Shown here one piece after another: positions 14,997 to 23,369 of a stretch of 40,143 nt of DNA. The notes beneath the pieces were generated by a model. That model made no database searches. It worked only from the letters and a program-made list of their open reading frames with translations, and was not told the DNA's origin. The stretch is from assembly GCF_913020055.1 (NCBI RefSeq), contig NZ_CAJWCF010000038.1, positions 1-40,143 of the forward strand. Reading direction: 5' to 3'. Each line of letters opens with the position of its first letter. Position 1 is the first letter of the stretch. A program made the position numbers and the translations under genes. This stretch comes from an uncultured Paraglaciecola sp. (GTDB taxonomy: Bacteria > Pseudomonadota > Gammaproteobacteria > Enterobacterales > Alteromonadaceae).

Positions 14997-17753
14997 TTGC
15001 TGAAAAGTGCTTACGACAATCGTAATTTTAACTGTATTGAATTGCCTAATGGTCTGCGAGTTTTGCTAGTGCAAGATCCTAATAGTGTAAAGAGCGCCTG
15101 CTCTGTTACCTTTAATGTAGGGCACTTCAATGATGATAAAGATTGCCATGGTATTAGTCACTTATTGGAACATATGCTGTTTTTGGGTAACGAAGACTTT
15201 ACTGAACCCAACGTATTTAATGATTTTGTTGCCACCCACGGCGGTAGCATTAATGCTTTAACAGGCACCGAGTACAGCAGTTATTTCTATGAAGTTGCAG
15301 CTGAATTTGAACAACAAGCCTTAATCCACTTATTCGCAATGCTTAGTAAACCTGTGTTCTGCGAAACACTTATTGAAAAAGAAATTAGTGCAATCGACGC
15401 AGAGTTTTTGTTAAAACAGAAAGACGATTTGAGAGGCCTTTATCAGGTGCACAAAGAAACCTGCAATCCTGCTCACCCTTTTAGTCAGTTTTCGGTGGGA
15501 AATCAACAAACCTTCGAGCCTTTCAGCCCACACCAACTGAAACAAAAGTTGCAAAACTTATTTGCACGATTTTACCAACCTCAAAATGCCTGTTTGTGTT
15601 TAGTTAGCCAGCAACCACTAGCTGTCAGCGAAAAATCTATCCGGCAAACGTTTAACGATTGGCCATCAAATAATGAGTTACCGGATCAATCGCTAGCAGC
15701 ACTTTACCTTGAGGAAAACTTAGGAGTAGAAATCAATATTTTGCCACTGCAAAAGGCACAAAGAATGATTTTGACATTTGCACTTCCAGAGCAGCACTCT
15801 TTCTATAGAAGTAAACCCTTAAGTGTTCTTAGCCATATTTTAGGTGATGAAGGTGAAGGCGGATTATTACATTTCTATAAATCCAAAAATTGGGCGACTA
15901 GCTTAAGTGCTGGAGGGGGGATAGAAGGCAGTACGTTTAAAGATTTTAATATAAACCTCCAATTAACAGATGAAGGTATTAAATACTCAGACGAAATAAT
16001 CACCGCACTTTTCTCATATATTCAATTGATCAGAGAGGAAGGTATTGAAACATGGAGAATCGAAGAAACCGCCACCCTTAATCAACTTATGTGGGACTTT
16101 CCCGACCAAGCTAAGGCCGTTGATGAAGCATGCCACTATAGTCAAGCTATGTTCGAATACCCACCACAACACTTGATTGCAGGCGACTACATTCTAGATA
16201 AACCATCAATAGACATAATCTTACAAATGTTAGATTTTTTCTGCCCAAAAAACATGCGTATAAAAACCGTCAATCCTTTGGTTAAAACAACTCATAAAGC
16301 CAAGTGGTATCATACACCTTACAGTGTCGAAAGAATTGAATCGGTTCGCTTAAAGTCATTTTTAAATGGCAACTGGCGCGCAAAATTTGTGTTACCTAGG
16401 GCCAATAAATATTTATCTACTTGCCAACCAGCAAAACCCATTGCTCCTGAATTTACCCTACCTAAGCAAATTATCAGCGAGAATGGACTTGCTATTTGGT
16501 ATGGGCAAGACGACAAGTTTAAGCAACCTAAAGGTGATTGTTTTTTAACCTTTGATTGCCACGCCGTAAATGAAGGCATTCAGATAACCACGGCTAAAAG
16601 GTTATGGGTAGCGTTATTGAACGAAAAATTCAACCAAAAGTATTATCAAGCGAATCTGGCTGGTATGCATTTCCATCTCTATCCTCACCAAGGTGGGTTT
16701 TCTCTGCAAACCAATGGTTTTAGTGCAAACCAACTCGAATTCTGTACTAACCTTTTAACCCAAATTGTTGAAAATAACGATTTTTCTAATAGTTATTCGC
16801 AAGTAAAAGCCAAACAATATCAAGGCTTATCTAATGCTCTATTAAACAAACCAGTGAATCGTCTTTTTTCAACTCTTTCAGTGCTAATGCAACAACAAAA
16901 CCAAGCACCAGCAGATATGGCTGAAGTGATGCAAAACTTAACGCCTGATGACATATCGGCAACCAAGAAAAAATTACTCAGCCAATTTCATTTAGAAGGT
17001 CTGATGTATGGTGATTGGGCAGCAGAAGATGCATATAGAATCAGTGATGACATCAAAAAATTCAGGATCATGCATGCTGCATGCAGCAAATTACAGAGAG
17101 GTGTAGCTGACATAAGGCATAGCGGTACCATTTCCCACTACGTTGATTGTCATCATCAAGACCCAGCGGTTGTCATCTACATCCAAGCGCCCGATGCGAG
17201 TTTAAAAAACGTCGCACTGACCATTTTGGCTGAGCAATTACTCGCCACACCGTTTTTTAATCAACTACGTACCGAACAGCAACTTGGTTATTTAGTTGGC
17301 AGTGGCTACATACCTTATAATCAACATCCTGGAATAGGTTTTTATATTCAATCACCTCATCACCAAGCCGAATACCTGATTCAAGCCGTTCACTTGTTTT
17401 TGCAACAAACCGTGGAAAATATTAATCAGTTCAGTCATATATGGGATGCACTCAAAAAAGGGGTCATGAAACAATTAATGGAGAAAGACACCAATTTAAG
17501 TATGAAAAGCCAAAGGTTGTGGATGGCTATAGGAAATCAAGATTGTACATTCACTTACAATTCTCGCATGACCCAAACAATCTTAGACATTCAATTTTCT
17601 GAACTCAAAGCCTACCTAATTTGTTTGGTTTCCCGACAAGGGTTTGGAGAGATAATATTACACAGTGGAGAGTCACAACAAGCCCCTGCCTCACTCAACA
17701 ACAACGTGATAACAGATATAAAAAGTTTTAAATCCAACAGTCAATATCTCTGA
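14997..17753 (+). CDS. M16 family zinc peptidase (pitrilysin/insulysin type)
   Basis: 918 residues, close to the length of pitrilysin and insulin-degrading enzymes. The inverted zinc motif HLLEH is at 55-59 and the third ligand E136 sits at the expected 76-residue spacing ('AIDAEF'); E129 is also conserved. 'NQLRTEQQLGYLVGSGYIP' near the C-terminus is the typical non-catalytic M16 segment with R and Y residues. It degrades peptides. The start is a TTG at 14997 behind a good AAGGGAAGAG site. From there the protein runs straight into the catalytic domain, with no signal peptide. Exported pitrilysin (PtrA) has one, so this copy is predicted to be cytoplasmic. A palindrome overlaps its stop codon. 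Confidence 0.92.
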   Translation: MLKSAYDNRNFNCIELPNGLRVLLVQDPNSVKSACSVTFNVGHFNDDKDCHGISHLLEHMLFLGNEDFTEPNVFNDFVATHGGSINALTGTEYSSYFYEVAAEFEQQALIHLFAMLSKPVFCETLIEKEISAIDAEFLLKQKDDLRGLYQVHKETCNPAHPFSQFSVGNQQTFEPFSPHQLKQKLQNLFARFYQPQNACLCLVSQQPLAVSEKSIRQTFNDWPSNNELPDQSLAALYLEENLGVEINILPLQKAQRMILTFALPEQHSFYRSKPLSVLSHILGDEGEGGLLHFYKSKNWATSLSAGGGIEGSTFKDFNINLQLTDEGIKYSDEIITALFSYIQLIREEGIETWRIEETATLNQLMWDFPDQAKAVDEACHYSQAMFEYPPQHLIAGDYILDKPSIDIILQMLDFFCPKNMRIKTVNPLVKTTHKAKWYHTPYSVERIESVRLKSFLNGNWRAKFVLPRANKYLSTCQPAKPIAPEFTLPKQIISENGLAIWYGQDDKFKQPKGDCFLTFDCHAVNEGIQITTAKRLWVALLNEKFNQKYYQANLAGMHFHLYPHQGGFSLQTNGFSANQLEFCTNLLTQIVENNDFSNSYSQVKAKQYQGLSNALLNKPVNRLFSTLSVLMQQQNQAPADMAEVMQNLTPDDISATKKKLLSQFHLEGLMYGDWAAEDAYRISDDIKKFRIMHAACSKLQRGVADIRHSGTISHYVDCHHQDPAVVIYIQAPDASLKNVALTILAEQLLATPFFNQLRTEQQLGYLVGSGYIPYNQHPGIGFYIQSPHHQAEYLIQAVHLFLQQTVENINQFSHIWDALKKGVMKQLMEKDTNLSMKSQRLWMAIGNQDCTFTYNSRMTQTILDIQFSELKAYLICLVSRQGFGEIILHSGESQQAPASLNNNVITDIKSFKSNSQYL

Positions 17754-17763
17754 TTTCAGAGAT
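17746..17763 (+). terminator. Palindrome overlapping the M16 stop codon
   Basis: ATCTCTGATTTCAGAGAT can fold into an 8-bp stem with a 2-base turn (or 7 bp with 4). The TGA stop codon lies in its left arm. No T-tract follows, so it is a possible 3'-end structure rather than a clear intrinsic terminator. Confidence 0.35.
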
Positions 17764-17935
17764 AAACTAGCTAAAAAAGCAGCAATCAATCACTTTTCTG
17801 ATCAAGTCGTCTCTTTTAACAAGATTAACACTTGTAGCAACCCTATAAATTAGGCATATTTAGCATCAGGCGATAAGGATATGCGGCCGACTAAATCTAA
17901 ATATAATAAGGTAGTCCAGTACCACTAGGTGAGAA

Positions 17936-20900
17936 GTGCATATTCGTGATTTATTAACATTCCGCAGATTTGTTTTATATCTGTTTTTAGGGCTTTTATT
18001 AGTTCCCTGTGCACATGCTGCTAACAATGTTTTCGTTAAATATACTAAGTCTCAAGGCTTAGTACAAAACACTGTTACTAATAGCTTAGAAGATCCTCGC
18101 GGATTTATGTGGTTTAGCACTTTTGAAGGCTTGAGCCGTTTCGATGGTTATGACTTCGTAAATTATAGACATTCTAGCAAAGACCCTAATTCCTTACCCA
18201 ATAATTTCACCAAAAAATTACTGTTAGATTCTCGTGGTGACCTTTGGATTGCGACTAAAAATGGGTTAGCAAAATACAATCCCCTAAAAGACAATTTCAC
18301 TACTTATAATAAAGATAATAGTCAGTTAACCAGTAATGAAATTTTTTCTCTTGCCCTGAATCAAGATGGAAATTTATTAGTTTCCACTACTGAAAACCTT
18401 TTCCTTTACGATTTTTTAGCTGACGCGTTTCTACCTTTTAGTGTTAACGGTGAAAACCTACCTGCAGACATTAAAGTGATATTTAGTGAACAAGATAGAA
18501 CTTGGTTAGGAACTTTAGCCAACGGTATTTTTATTCTAGAACATTCGTCGAATACATTATTTAGTTTGCAAAAGGCGAATCCTTGGAATCTAAAAATAAA
18601 TGCAAATTACTTATTTGATTTTAAGAAAATTGACGATTCCTATTGGCTCGCAACTGAAAGAGGTGCCTATGTCATTGATGACCGACTTGCTTCTGTAAAA
18701 CTATTAAATACTCAAAGCAATCCTTCAATAGTTGGTAACGATGTACTCAGCATTTTACAAAACTACAATGGCAATATCTGGCTTGGTACTACAACAGGGA
18801 TCAGTATTTTAAGTAGTGACAAAGAACTGTTATTTTCATACGACTCTCAAAACTACATTAATTTTGGCTTAGAAAGCTCACATATTTTGAGCCTATATAA
18901 AGACTCAAACAACTCAATTTGGTTAGGCTCTTATTCAGGTGGTTTATATCGTTATAACGCTGATAGTTCTGAAATAAAGCTTTTTAACAAAGCCTCCAAT
19001 CATCATTCTGGGCTAGCAGGAAAGATTGTTTGGGGATTAGCAGAAGACTCCAACGAAAAAGTATGGGTTGCAACTCAATCTAATGGTCTAAGCCAATTTG
19101 ATGCTGAAAATCATGTATTTAAAAAGTTTTTAAGCGATTTTGAACATAATATTTGGGCCCTTGAAATCGATGTGTTCGATCATATTTGGGTTGCTAGTTC
19201 TGGTGGGCTTTTTATTTATAAGCAAACAAGTAATTCTAAAATAACCTTAGTTAAAACAATTTACCCTGGTAAAGATATTATAAAGCTAACCTATTTTTTT
19301 GGGCGCATGTGGATACGTACTGAAAACGGCAAAGTGAATTGGGTCGATACAAAAAGCTTACAAATCGAAGAAATTGATTTGGCACACAACAAAATAAATT
19401 ATATTCAACCTCTACATGTAGATATCAATAAAAACCTTTGGATTGACACAAATTTGGGAATGGTTTTATACAACCTTGATAACAAGATGATAAAGCAACT
19501 AATGGTAGATTTAAAGTCTCCCGTTAGGAACTTTAATTCCGTGATTGAAGTCTCTGATGGCTATTGGTTATCTTCTCTAAGCCAAGGCATTATTAAACTT
19601 GAAAAAGCTTCATACCAAGTTACAAAACAGCTAAATTATGAAAATGGTTTAGCAAGCAATCAAATCCTAAAATCGATTAAATTTAAAAACAGTCTTTGGG
19701 TATCACATGCCAATGGAGGCATAGACGAATTATCATTAGAAACCGGAAAACTACTACAAAACATAGCGCCTAGCAGATTGGGTTATAATGAGCTTAATGA
19801 AGATTCTGGATTACTTTCTAAATCAGGCAATATATTATTTGGGGGCACTGACGGCTTATTAATGTTCGATGCAGATAAACTGTCTCTTGAAGCCAAAAAG
19901 CAGAAGGCATCTATTGTTCAGTTACAAAAGAGTAAAATGCCCACTATTACCCAACTACGCTTATTTAACTTAAAAACATCTGTGCATTCGGATAATTCGC
20001 CACTTAAAAAACCAATTAATTTATCTCGTAGTATTGATTTGCCAAATGAATCGACAAGGCTAAGCATTAAGTTTGCTCAAGTGAACCCTGTTAATCCAGA
20101 AGCAGTTAAATATCGCTATAGATTGCTAGGTAAGTCAGACAAGTGGATAGAAACCGATTCAGAGTCGTTAAGACGTGCTGAATTTACTTACTTGGATTTT
20201 GGCAGTTATGAATTCGTAGTGCAGAGCAAAAAACCTTTAGCTACTTGGTCTGAATCTAGATCTCTTCAAATCAATATAGCTCCACCTTTCTGGCTAGAAC
20301 AAAACGCCATAATATTATATGCCATCTTAAGTATTTTAATTTTAATTTACTGGCTCAAACAACTTCGTTCTAGAAGTGCTATTCGCCAATCTATTCTCGT
20401 TAATGAAGAACGATTAAAGTTAACACTTTGGAGCAGTGGCGATGAACTATGGGATTGGGATATTTATCAAGGCCAAGTATTTCGCTCCAATACATGGGGC
20501 ACCTTAGATTTCCCTCAAGATGATATAAGGGTAAACAGTTCCTATGAAGCCAACATTCATCCAAATGACATCCAGCGTGTACAACAAACTTTAAATGAAC
20601 ATCTAAGCGAAAAAACCGAACATTACGAGATTACCTATCGGGCTAAAACGTATAAAGGCGACTGGGTATGGATACTCGACCGCGGTAAGGTTGTCACCAG
20701 AGACAATAATCATCAACCTCAAAGGATGACTGGTACATTAAAAAACATTAGCCATTTAAAAGAGGCTGAAGAGCAGCTCAAATTGTTTAAGCGCTCTATC
20801 GAAACTATCTCTGATGGTGTATTTATCACTGACACATCTTTTAAATTTATCTCCGTGAATAATTCGTATTGTAAATATACTGGCGAAACCCGTGAGCAAG

Positions 20901-22450
20901 CCTTAGCCAGTTATTTAACCTTCCATCAATATCCCGGCGCCTTTACTGAAGAAGTCAAAAAATCATTGCAACAAAAAGGCAATTGGTTTGGAGAAGTTGA
21001 ATCTCGTCGTGCGGGAGGAGAAAAATATGAAATGGAATTGAACGTTGACGCCATCACTGATGAGGATGGAAAAATCAGTCATTATGTGGGTGTATTCTCA
21101 GATATAACATCGCGTAAGGGCACAGAAAAAGAATTACTTAAGTTATCCAATACTGATCCCTTAACAGATTTGCCTAATCGTTCATTCTTTCAAGCAAACC
21201 ACAGCAATATTGTGCGCAGAGATACGCAACATGCATTGATCTGTATGGATATGGATAATTTCAAGAAAATCAACGATTCATTGGGGCACCAAACAGGCGA
21301 TATATTAATTAAACAAATCGCTAAACGGCTACAAAAGTTAGCTGGCACCAAAGCCACATGTTACCGATTAGGTGGTGATGAGTTTAGCATACTGATTGAT
21401 AATCCTACTGACATCCATCACATCACTCACTTTGCGCAAACCATATTAGACAATATGGCACGACCTTTTATTATTAATAAACAAGAATTTGTATTAGGTG
21501 CTAGCTTGGGTATTGCCTTTTATCCGGAAGACGGCAGTAACCCCCAAGAACTGCTAAAAAATGCCGACACAGCGATGTATTTTGCCAAAAATGCAGGTGG
21601 AAATAAGTATCAGTTCTTTAGCGGTGAAATGAACCAAAATGCGGTGCGACAATTACAAATTGAAAATCTAATAAGACATGGTTTGAAGGAGGATTTATTT
21701 TCAGTCTTTTATCAACCTAAAGTCGACATTGCCACCGGTAAGTTAGTCAGCATGGAAGCCCTAGTTCGTTATGAACACCCAGATAAAGGCTTAGTTAGCC
21801 CTGCGCAATTTATCCCTTTAGCCGAACAAACAGGACAAATCATTGAGATTGGTGAGGTTGTTCTGAAAAAAGCTTGTGAAGATACTAAACGCTGGGTTGA
21901 CGCTGGGCTGTTTACTGGCCGAGTAGCAGTTAATATCGCGGCCAGACAGTTTGAGATCCCAGATTTAGATGAACGCATCATGAATATTCTGCAAAAGTCA
22001 GGTCTCTCTGCCTTGCATTTAGAATGTGAAATCACCGAAGGTACCTTGATGCAAAACCCTGAAAGTGCGCTGAAGATGATGCAGCGTTTGCGTGAACGTG
22101 GCATACACTTGGCCCTAGATGACTTTGGTACAGGCTACTCATCCCTTGCGTATCTAAAACGCTTCCCGATAAACACGTTAAAAATTGATAAAGCCTTTAT
22201 AGACGATATAGCAACCTCTACCGAAGACCGACATATGACCCAAGCAATTATTACTATTGCTCATAATCTTGGCTTAAAAGTGGTTGCTGAAGGAGTGGAG
22301 CATGAAAATCAACTGTCAATTTTACGACGCTATAAGTGCGAAATGTTGCAGGGCTATCTTTATAGTAAACCTTTGAATGCCATTAGATTTGAACGTTTAC
22401 TCAAAGAAAATCACGAACTTCGAAAAATAATACAAAATTCCAGCGTTTAA
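17936..22450 (+). CDS. Periplasmic beta-propeller sensor with PAS-PAS-GGDEF-EAL output
   Basis: 1504 residues. A signal peptide (cleavage likely after AHA, residue 28) leads into a periplasmic sensor with 14 recognisable Reg_prop blades of the form '..G.lW.gT..GL', e.g. 'GNIWLGTTTGISIL' and 'NSIWLGSYSGGLYRY'. Fourteen is enough for two seven-bladed propellers (about 30-650). A Y_Y_Y domain follows (about 690-780, 'YRYRLLGKSDKWIET'), then one membrane segment (about 790-808) and two PAS domains (about 822-945 and 950-1065). The GGDEF domain has an intact GGDEF at 1146-1150 but no RxxD inhibitory site. The EAL domain has an intact EAL at 1274-1276 and 'DDFGTGYSSL'. Both enzyme signatures are intact, so it may make and/or degrade c-di-GMP in response to an extracellular, possibly glycan, ligand. 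The GTG start at 17936 follows AGGTGAG. Confidence 0.93.
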   Translation: MHIRDLLTFRRFVLYLFLGLLLVPCAHAANNVFVKYTKSQGLVQNTVTNSLEDPRGFMWFSTFEGLSRFDGYDFVNYRHSSKDPNSLPNNFTKKLLLDSRGDLWIATKNGLAKYNPLKDNFTTYNKDNSQLTSNEIFSLALNQDGNLLVSTTENLFLYDFLADAFLPFSVNGENLPADIKVIFSEQDRTWLGTLANGIFILEHSSNTLFSLQKANPWNLKINANYLFDFKKIDDSYWLATERGAYVIDDRLASVKLLNTQSNPSIVGNDVLSILQNYNGNIWLGTTTGISILSSDKELLFSYDSQNYINFGLESSHILSLYKDSNNSIWLGSYSGGLYRYNADSSEIKLFNKASNHHSGLAGKIVWGLAEDSNEKVWVATQSNGLSQFDAENHVFKKFLSDFEHNIWALEIDVFDHIWVASSGGLFIYKQTSNSKITLVKTIYPGKDIIKLTYFFGRMWIRTENGKVNWVDTKSLQIEEIDLAHNKINYIQPLHVDINKNLWIDTNLGMVLYNLDNKMIKQLMVDLKSPVRNFNSVIEVSDGYWLSSLSQGIIKLEKASYQVTKQLNYENGLASNQILKSIKFKNSLWVSHANGGIDELSLETGKLLQNIAPSRLGYNELNEDSGLLSKSGNILFGGTDGLLMFDADKLSLEAKKQKASIVQLQKSKMPTITQLRLFNLKTSVHSDNSPLKKPINLSRSIDLPNESTRLSIKFAQVNPVNPEAVKYRYRLLGKSDKWIETDSESLRRAEFTYLDFGSYEFVVQSKKPLATWSESRSLQINIAPPFWLEQNAIILYAILSILILIYWLKQLRSRSAIRQSILVNEERLKLTLWSSGDELWDWDIYQGQVFRSNTWGTLDFPQDDIRVNSSYEANIHPNDIQRVQQTLNEHLSEKTEHYEITYRAKTYKGDWVWILDRGKVVTRDNNHQPQRMTGTLKNISHLKEAEEQLKLFKRSIETISDGVFITDTSFKFISVNNSYCKYTGETREQALASYLTFHQYPGAFTEEVKKSLQQKGNWFGEVESRRAGGEKYEMELNVDAITDEDGKISHYVGVFSDITSRKGTEKELLKLSNTDPLTDLPNRSFFQANHSNIVRRDTQHALICMDMDNFKKINDSLGHQTGDILIKQIAKRLQKLAGTKATCYRLGGDEFSILIDNPTDIHHITHFAQTILDNMARPFIINKQEFVLGASLGIAFYPEDGSNPQELLKNADTAMYFAKNAGGNKYQFFSGEMNQNAVRQLQIENLIRHGLKEDLFSVFYQPKVDIATGKLVSMEALVRYEHPDKGLVSPAQFIPLAEQTGQIIEIGEVVLKKACEDTKRWVDAGLFTGRVAVNIAARQFEIPDLDERIMNILQKSGLSALHLECEITEGTLMQNPESALKMMQRLRERGIHLALDDFGTGYSSLAYLKRFPINTLKIDKAFIDDIATSTEDRHMTQAIITIAHNLGLKVVAEGVEHENQLSILRRYKCEMLQGYLYSKPLNAIRFERLLKENHELRKIIQNSSV

Positions 22451-22535
22451 GTGTAATTTAACTCCCCTCTCTACATCCTCTATCCCATAAGACGTCAAGG
22501 CTAATTTTTCACACCGAAAATCAAATAAAATATAT

Positions 22536-22549
22536 TTTACTGAGGTAAA
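22536..22549. promoter_or_regulatory. Inverted repeat upstream of the sigma-54-like promoter
   Basis: TTTAC (22536-22540) and GTAAA (22545-22549) flank a 4-base centre. The element lies about 21 bases before the -24 region of the sigma-54-like site. It could be an operator, but the half-sites are only five bases and AT-rich, so chance is possible. Confidence 0.25.
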
Positions 22550-22569
22550 TATTGTTCACACTCTTAATG

Positions 22570-22586
22570 TTGGCACAGTTCTCGCT
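22570..22586 (+). promoter_or_regulatory. Sigma-54 type -24/-12 promoter
   Basis: TTGGCACAGTTCTCGCT matches the remembered RpoN consensus YTGGCACG-N4-TTGCW at all but two positions. The -24 GG is at 22572-22573 and the -12 GC at 22584-22585, exactly ten bases apart as required. Transcription would start near 22597, about 54 bases before the ATG of the small peptide gene at 22651. It is the only such match I noticed in an intergenic region of this window. Confidence 0.55.
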
Positions 22587-22650
22587 TTTAAAATCGTGAC
22601 CGGCAAATAATGTCGGCAAAAACGTCAATAAAACAACTAGGAAATAAAAA

Positions 22651-22812
22651 ATGTTAAAATCTTATGCAGTAGCACTAGTACTAGCCACAACTACTCCGGT
22701 AGCCATTAAATCTGAAGAAACGGTACAAGCACCTGTTAAAACTCAGGCTGCTACAACAACTACAACTGCAGATACTAGTAAAAATGGTGCGAAAACTGGA
22801 AAAAATTGGTAA
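22651..22812 (+). CDS. Small putatively exported peptide, threonine-rich
   Basis: 53 residues. The ATG at 22651 has AGGA eight bases upstream (22639-22642). The N-terminus MLKSYAVALVLATTTPVA looks like a signal peptide: one K, a hydrophobic core, and possible cleavage after PVA near residue 18. The rest is hydrophilic, with 'KTQAATTTTTADTSKNGAK' and a basic end TGKNW. I recognise no family. A sigma-54-like promoter precedes it and a hairpin follows, so it looks like a self-contained unit. The larger open frame on the opposite strand here is its shadow. An untranslated or regulatory RNA at the same place cannot be excluded. Confidence 0.6.
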   Translation: MLKSYAVALVLATTTPVAIKSEETVQAPVKTQAATTTTTADTSKNGAKTGKNW

Positions 22813-22955
22813 GTAGTCTTTGATAATATCAATACATAATCTAGCAATAGAGTGTTTGAGTGATCGATAACTATTCGTCAATGATGACTAGCCCTAGCTT
22901 TAAGGATGGAACATCTAATTCAGTATGTTTATAACTGAGTTAACCTTAAAAAGTA

Positions 22956-22978
22956 AAAAGAGAGGGATCCTCTTTTTT
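22956..22978. terminator. Terminator between the small peptide gene and the small membrane protein gene
   Basis: AAAAGAGAGG (22956-22965) pairs with CCTCTTTTTT (22969-22978) around the loop GAT. The stem has ten pairs, including one G-T. The U-rich right arm gives a rightward terminator for the small peptide gene, and the A-rich left arm would serve the leftward gene as well. Confidence 0.6.
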
Positions 22979-22999
22979 AGGCCTTTAGGCCTTTAGGCC
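22979..22999. repeat. Tandem octamer AGGCCTTT overlapping a stop codon
   Basis: Two full copies and a partial third copy of AGGCCTTT in direct tandem. The stop codon of the minus-strand small membrane protein (22993-22995) lies inside the array, so the array forms the 3' end of that gene and touches the terminator at 22956-22978. Confidence 0.7.
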
Positions 23000-23199
23000 C
23001 GAAATAACGTATTGCCAAATCCTCTGGCTCTCATTAGTTTTATTCTTTGTCTGGCTCTGAATAAAGGATAGATTACTGGACCAAAAAGTAACCCTGCCAC
23101 AGCCCACTTCTTAGCAGTTAGTCCTGTTTTAAAAGACTGCACATAATACATCACGCTAAAAATCACCGAGCTTATAAAAAACAACAACATCTCATACAT
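22993..23199 (-). CDS. Small membrane protein, function unknown
   Basis: 68 residues. There are two hydrophobic helices ('LLFFISSVIFSVMYYV' near 5-20 and 'WAVAGLLFGPVIYPLF' near 32-47) joined by a short basic loop (FKTGLTAKK), followed by a strongly basic C-terminus (RARQRIKLMRARG). This charge pattern suggests an inner-membrane hairpin with loop and tail in the cytoplasm. The G/P-containing second helix has the look of a conserved small membrane family, but I cannot name it. It lies alone between the peptide unit and fadJ. Confidence 0.65.
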   Translation of the reverse strand: MYEMLLFFISSVIFSVMYYVQSFKTGLTAKKWAVAGLLFGPVIYPLFRARQRIKLMRARGFGNTLFRA

Positions 23200-23301
23200 T
23201 CCTGTATTGGGTTAACTCAATTTGCGACTGAAAAATTCGGCCAATTATGTGACTAACACTGGTTAATCTTTATCTAATAATTTTACCAAAATAAAGCACA
23301 T

Positions 23302-23336
23302 AAAAAAGCCCGACTTAGGTATATGAAAGTCGGGCT
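23302..23336 (-). terminator. Intrinsic terminator of fadIJ
   Basis: AAGCCCGACTT (23306-23316) and AAGTCGGGCTT (23327-23337, stem counted to 23336) form a perfect G+C-rich stem of 10-11 bp. On the minus strand it runs straight into six T (complement of 23302-23307). It sits about 35 bases past the fadJ stop and is a textbook rho-independent terminator. Confidence 0.9.
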
Positions 23337-23369
23337 TGGTATAAAAACTAACAGTGAATAGCAACTCTC

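Noticed and set aside
22681-22881. 66-codon minus-strand open frame, Ser/Cys-rich
   Set aside because: Antisense to the small exported peptide; Cys/Ser runs come from the antisense of Thr/Ala codons.
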